Positions 61,149 to 64,000 of a stretch of DNA of 64,000 nucleotides are shown piece after piece. The stretch is taken from positions 62,001-126,000 of the forward strand of contig NZ_NIPW01000008.1 in NCBI RefSeq assembly GCF_002196855.1. The letters run 5' to 3'. Under the pieces are notes generated by a model. The model made no database searches. It was not told where the DNA came from and was given only the letters and a program-made list of their open reading frames with translations. How positions within the stretch are numbered: position 1 is the first letter of the stretch; each line of letters begins with the position of its first letter. A program made the translations under genes and the position numbers. Origin of the DNA: Haematobacter genomosp. 1 (lineage in GTDB: Bacteria > Pseudomonadota > Alphaproteobacteria > Rhodobacterales > Rhodobacteraceae).

Positions 61149-61577
61149 ATGCGATACGTGAAACATGCCGCCCTGATGCTGGCGCTGATGGCGGGTCCGG
61201 TCCTTGCCGAAACCCATGACGTGAAGATGTACAATCGGAGCGAGAACGGGGCGATGATCTACGAACCCTCCTACCTCCGCATCGCGCCGGGGGATACGGT
61301 GCGCTTCCTGTCCACCCAGCCCGGCCATAATGCCGCGACCATCGACGGGATGATCCCCGCGGGTGCCGAGCCATTCAAATCGAGGATCAACGAGGACTTT
61401 GCTGTCACGCTCTCTGCCCCCGGTTCCTATGGCATCAAGTGCTCGCCCCATTACGCGATGGGCATGGTGATGCTGATCGACGTGGGTGAGCCGGCGGAAG
61501 CCGACCTGCCGCCCGACCTGCCCAAACGAGCGTCGGAGCGGTTCCGCCAGATTCTGGACGCGCGGCCGGATGCCTGA
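61149..61577 (+). CDS. pseudoazurin (type 1 copper protein)
   Basis: A 142-residue cupredoxin with a 20-residue signal peptide (ending GPVLA). The type 1 copper ligands are present: His60 (QPGHNAATIDG), Cys98, His101 and Met106 (KCSPHYAMGM). Its length and pattern match pseudoazurin, a periplasmic electron carrier known from denitrification. Here it lies between a riboswitch-controlled ABC ATPase gene (2 nt away) and cobF (8-nt overlap), so it is expressed with cobalamin genes, an unusual setting. Confidence 0.92.
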   Translation: MRYVKHAALMLALMAGPVLAETHDVKMYNRSENGAMIYEPSYLRIAPGDTVRFLSTQPGHNAATIDGMIPAGAEPFKSRINEDFAVTLSAPGSYGIKCSPHYAMGMVMLIDVGEPAEADLPPDLPKRASERFRQILDARPDA

Positions 61578-62337
61578 TCCGTTGGAAGTCATTCTGATCG
61601 GCATTGGCACGGGAAATCCCGAGCATATGACGCTTCAGGCGATCCGGGCGCTGAACCGGGCGGATGTCGTGCTGCTTCCACGCAAGGGGGCGGAAAAGGG
61701 CGATCTGGCCGCGCTCCGCCGGAGCCTCTTCGCGGATGTGGTCAGCAACCCAGCGACGCGGATGGTCGAGTTCGACATGCCCGTACGCGATGCGTCGATC
61801 CATGACTATCTCGCGCGCGTTGACGACTGGCACGATGCGATTGCGCGCGCCTGGCAGGACGCGTTGTCGGCATATCCCGATACGCGTGCGGTCGCGCTGA
61901 TGGTCTGGGGCGATCCTGCGCTCTACGACAGCACGCTCCGCATCGCGGGCAGGCTCGGGCGACCCGCGCGCATCACGGTCATTCCGGGCATCATGGCACC
62001 GCAGGCCCTGACCGCCGCGCATGCCATTCCCCTGAATGCGGTGGGGGAGCCATTTCTTGTCACCACCGGGCGGAGGCTCCGGGAGGAGGGTTGGCCGGAG
62101 GGGGTGGAGACGCTTCTGGTGATGCTGGACGGGGACTGCGCCTTTCGGACGCTCGACCCGCGGGGCGTGACGATCTGGTGGGGGGCGTTTCTCGGCATGG
62201 CAAACCAGATCGTCTATCACGGCCCGCTGGCAGAGGCTGGCCCGCGTATCGCGGCGGCGCGGGCTGCGGCGCGGGCAGAACATGGCTGGATCATGGATAC
62301 CTATCTTCTGCGCCGTCACTCGGCGAGCGCACCGTAG
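61570..62337 (+). CDS. cobF: precorrin-6A synthase (deacetylating)
   Basis: A 255-residue SAM-dependent tetrapyrrole methylase. The opening VILIGIGTGNPEHMTLQAI has the glycine-rich SAM site. MVWGDPALYDSTLRI, VIPGIMAPQALTAAHAIPLN and EPFLVTTGRR are typical of CobF. It methylates precorrin-5 at C1 with loss of acetate in the aerobic corrin pathway. It overlaps pseudoazurin upstream and the end of convergent cobA by 22 nt. Confidence 0.94.
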   Translation: MPDPLEVILIGIGTGNPEHMTLQAIRALNRADVVLLPRKGAEKGDLAALRRSLFADVVSNPATRMVEFDMPVRDASIHDYLARVDDWHDAIARAWQDALSAYPDTRAVALMVWGDPALYDSTLRIAGRLGRPARITVIPGIMAPQALTAAHAIPLNAVGEPFLVTTGRRLREEGWPEGVETLLVMLDGDCAFRTLDPRGVTIWWGAFLGMANQIVYHGPLAEAGPRIAAARAAARAEHGWIMDTYLLRRHSASAP

Positions 62338-63035
62338 AGGATCAGCGTTGGCGCCTCCTCCCGTTGCGCGACGGCCAGCCGCCCGGCGAGACCGCCCACC
62401 GTGTCACGGTGGAGGGATTGGCGCGGGGTCGATACGCCTTCGGCCATGAGCGCGGGGGTGTCCTCCGGCAGGCCCGCCGCGATCAGCCGCTGGGCAAGCT
62501 CGGGGAAGGTCGCCCGCGCCATGAAAACCGCCGTGACTGCGCCCGGATCCGCAAGGGCGGACCAGTTCAGTTCTTCCGGCAGCGCGCCGGTCACGTCATG
62601 GCCGGTAACGAACTGCACCCGCCGCGCGACACCGCGCCGGGTCAGCGGAATGCCAGCAGCGGCGGCGGCGGCGCAGGGCGACGGCACGCCGGGGATGACC
62701 TCGAACGGGATATCCGCCTGGCGGAGGGTGGCGATCTCCTCCTCAAGCCGCCCGAATACGCCGGCATCACCGGATTTCAACCGGACGACCCGGGCACCGG
62801 TCCGGGCGTGATCGACCAGCAGCCTGCTCACATGGGCCTGCCGGGGCGAGGCGCGGCCCGCCCGCTTGCCGACGGAAATCAACTCCGCGCCGGGGGGCGT
62901 CATGTCGAGGATCGGACCGGCGGAAAGGTCGTCGTAGAGCACGACCTCTGCCCGGCGCAGACGGTCGGCGGCCTTCACGGTCAACAGCTCGGGGTCGCCC
63001 GGACCAGAGGAGACGAAACTGACGAAGCCGGTCAT
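62316..63035 (-). CDS. cobA: uroporphyrinogen-III C-methyltransferase
   Basis: A 239-residue methylase. Its SAM region is VSSGPGDPELLTVKAADRL, followed by LYDDLSAGPIL, VRLKSGDAGVFGRLEEE and VIPGVPSPCAAAAAAGIPLT. It makes precorrin-2 from uroporphyrinogen III, the entry to corrins and siroheme. It overlaps cobB upstream by 4 nt (same strand) and cobF at the 3' end (opposite strand). Confidence 0.94.
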   Translation of the reverse strand: MTGFVSFVSSGPGDPELLTVKAADRLRRAEVVLYDDLSAGPILDMTPPGAELISVGKRAGRASPRQAHVSRLLVDHARTGARVVRLKSGDAGVFGRLEEEIATLRQADIPFEVIPGVPSPCAAAAAAGIPLTRRGVARRVQFVTGHDVTGALPEELNWSALADPGAVTAVFMARATFPELAQRLIAAGLPEDTPALMAEGVSTPRQSLHRDTVGGLAGRLAVAQREEAPTLILYGALAE

Positions 63036-64000
63036 GAGGCCCTCGCGATCAGGTGAAAGAACGTGCCGCTGACGGTTCCGCGATGGGAGCCCGTCTCCGC
63101 AACGGGCGCGCTGTCGGCGTCCTCGACGCGGGCCAGCGGCGCGTCTGGCTGCGACAGGATTGTGGAATAGTGGAATTCGTGCCCCCTGAGCCGCGTTCCC
63201 GCCGGGAAACCGGGGAGTGGCGCCCGCAACTCCGCCATCCGGTAGCCGAGATGCATCCGCCGGGTGGCGTAGCTGGTGACAAGGCCAAGCAGCCCCGCCA
63301 TCCGGTGCGAGGTGCCCTGCGCGTCAACCAGCGCCTCGCCCAGTACCATGTAGCCGCCGCACTCCCCGTGCACGGGCCGCGTCGCTGCGAACCGCCTCAG
63401 ACCCGACAGGAACCTTTCCGCCGCCGCGATCCGGCCCGCGTGAAGTTCGGGATAGCCGCCGGGCAGCCAGCAAACCCCCGTATCGGGGGGCGCCTCATCG
63501 GCAAGCGGGGAAAACGGCAGGATTTCCGCACCCCGCCGATGCCAGCCGTCCAAAAGATGGGGGTAGGCAAAGGAAAAGGCCGCGTCCCGCGCCAGGGCAA
63601 TCCGCTGTGCAGGCGGTGGCAGGTGCTCTGCCTCGATCGCCATTGCCCCGCCGGAGGCGGCGGCCTTCAGCGCGGCGAGGTCCAGATGCATGCGCAGGAA
63701 AGTGGCGTATCGGGCGACGGCTGTCTCCAGATCGGGATGCTCCACCGCTTGCACAAGTCCCAGATGCCGCTCCGGCAGGGCCAGATCACCCCGCCGGGGC
63801 AGGGCGCCGAAACAGGGGATGCCGACTTCCTCCAGCGACAGGCGGCACAGCCGCTCATGCCGGGGGGAAGCGACACGATTGAGGATCACTCCCGCCACGC
63901 GGACACCCGTGCGGAGCGCACCCAATCCCGCCGCGACCGCCGCCACCGTCTGTGCCTGACCGGAAACATCGAGGACCAGCACAACCGGCCAACCCGTCAT
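63032..64000 (-). CDS. cobB: cobyrinate a,c-diamide synthase, 5' end cut by window edge
   Basis: The visible 322 residues lack the start, which lies beyond the right edge. The left part is the dethiobiotin-synthetase-like ATP domain (PVVLVLDVSGQAQTVAAVAAGL, GVILNRVASPRHERL, GALPRRGDLALPERHLGL). The right part is the class I glutamine amidotransferase domain with nucleophile Cys in HGECGGYMVLGEAL. It amidates carboxylates a and c of cobyrinic or hydrogenobyrinic acid. The aerobic context with cobF favours hydrogenobyrinate. The family length is about 430, so about a quarter is missing. Confidence 0.92.
   Translation of the reverse strand: MTGWPVVLVLDVSGQAQTVAAVAAGLGALRTGVRVAGVILNRVASPRHERLCRLSLEEVGIPCFGALPRRGDLALPERHLGLVQAVEHPDLETAVARYATFLRMHLDLAALKAAASGGAMAIEAEHLPPPAQRIALARDAAFSFAYPHLLDGWHRRGAEILPFSPLADEAPPDTGVCWLPGGYPELHAGRIAAAERFLSGLRRFAATRPVHGECGGYMVLGEALVDAQGTSHRMAGLLGLVTSYATRRMHLGYRMAELRAPLPGFPAGTRLRGHEFHYSTILSQPDAPLARVEDADSAPVAETGSHRGTVSGTFFHLIARAS

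Noticed and set aside
1-64000. CRISPR arrays, IS elements, prophage genes, tRNA or rRNA genes
   Set aside because: No regularly spaced repeats, transposase or integrase translations, or recognisable structural RNA other than the cobalamin riboswitch were seen on reading the window.

Overview
The window is a high-GC, gene-dense stretch of a chromosome, most consistent with an alphaproteobacterium of the Rhodobacteraceae type. The assignment is an inference from gene content: an RpoE/ChrR singlet-oxygen sigma/anti-sigma pair with its photolyase and fatty-acid-methylase genes, many periplasmic-binding-protein transporters (TRAP, TAXI, ABC), pseudoazurin, and aerobic cobalamin genes (cobF, cobA, cobB). 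No rRNA, tRNA, IS element, prophage or CRISPR array was seen. Genes sit in tight operons with many 4-nt ATGA/GTGA or TGATG overlaps.

Layout. 1-2.3 kb: a truncated AIM24-family gene, a DUF4239 membrane protein and an orphan TAXI-TRAP receptor. 2.6-6.4 kb: proC and a complete betaine/choline-type ABC importer. 6.4-17.8 kb: a minus-strand myo-inositol regulon (iolG, a TIM-barrel isomerase, binding protein, permease, single-domain ATPase, a second Gfo/Idh dehydrogenase, an iolC-DUF2090 fusion, iolD, iolE, iolB) with a divergent LacI regulator and clear palindromic operators between them. 18.9-28.2 kb: a catabolic cluster of IclR regulator, TIM-barrel isomerase, two KstD-like flavoproteins, AAHS-type MFS transporter, second TIM-barrel protein, NIPSNAP protein and a divergent shikimate-dehydrogenase-like gene. 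Both promoter regions carry an IclR-like box. I do not recognise this combination as a named pathway. 28.3-31.4 kb: an AraC regulator and a TonB-dependent siderophore receptor. 31.5-33.7 kb: a LOV-PAS-HWE blue-light histidine kinase and a CcdAB toxin-antitoxin pair.

33.7-42 kb holds a nitronate monooxygenase and a light/singlet-oxygen defence region. A minus operon (FAD oxidoreductase, DUF1365, Cfa-like methylase, photolyase) is divergent from rpoE-chrR-SDR, with a DUF2177 gene convergent at the far end. Three TGATCC-N18-TA promoters sit exactly upstream of these three units. 42.5-54.2 kb is a mosaic: TrhO, an SLC13/TrkA_C transporter, a DctPQM TRAP transporter, an FAH-family hydrolase, an ArsR regulator beside a monooxygenase/ACT-like/TauE unit, and a DAO-SDR pair. 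54.4-57.7 kb: 5-oxoprolinase pxpABC and a convergent LysR gene. 57.9-64 kb: a cobalamin riboswitch leading into a corrinoid-type ABC transporter, a pseudoazurin and cobF, convergent with cobA and cobB; cobB runs off the window.

The most interesting items are the IclR-linked flavoprotein cluster with its unusual AroE-like enzyme, the three matched sigma-E-type promoters, the copper protein inside a B12 riboswitch operon, and the riboswitch expression platform that masks the ribosome site of an in-frame upstream start.
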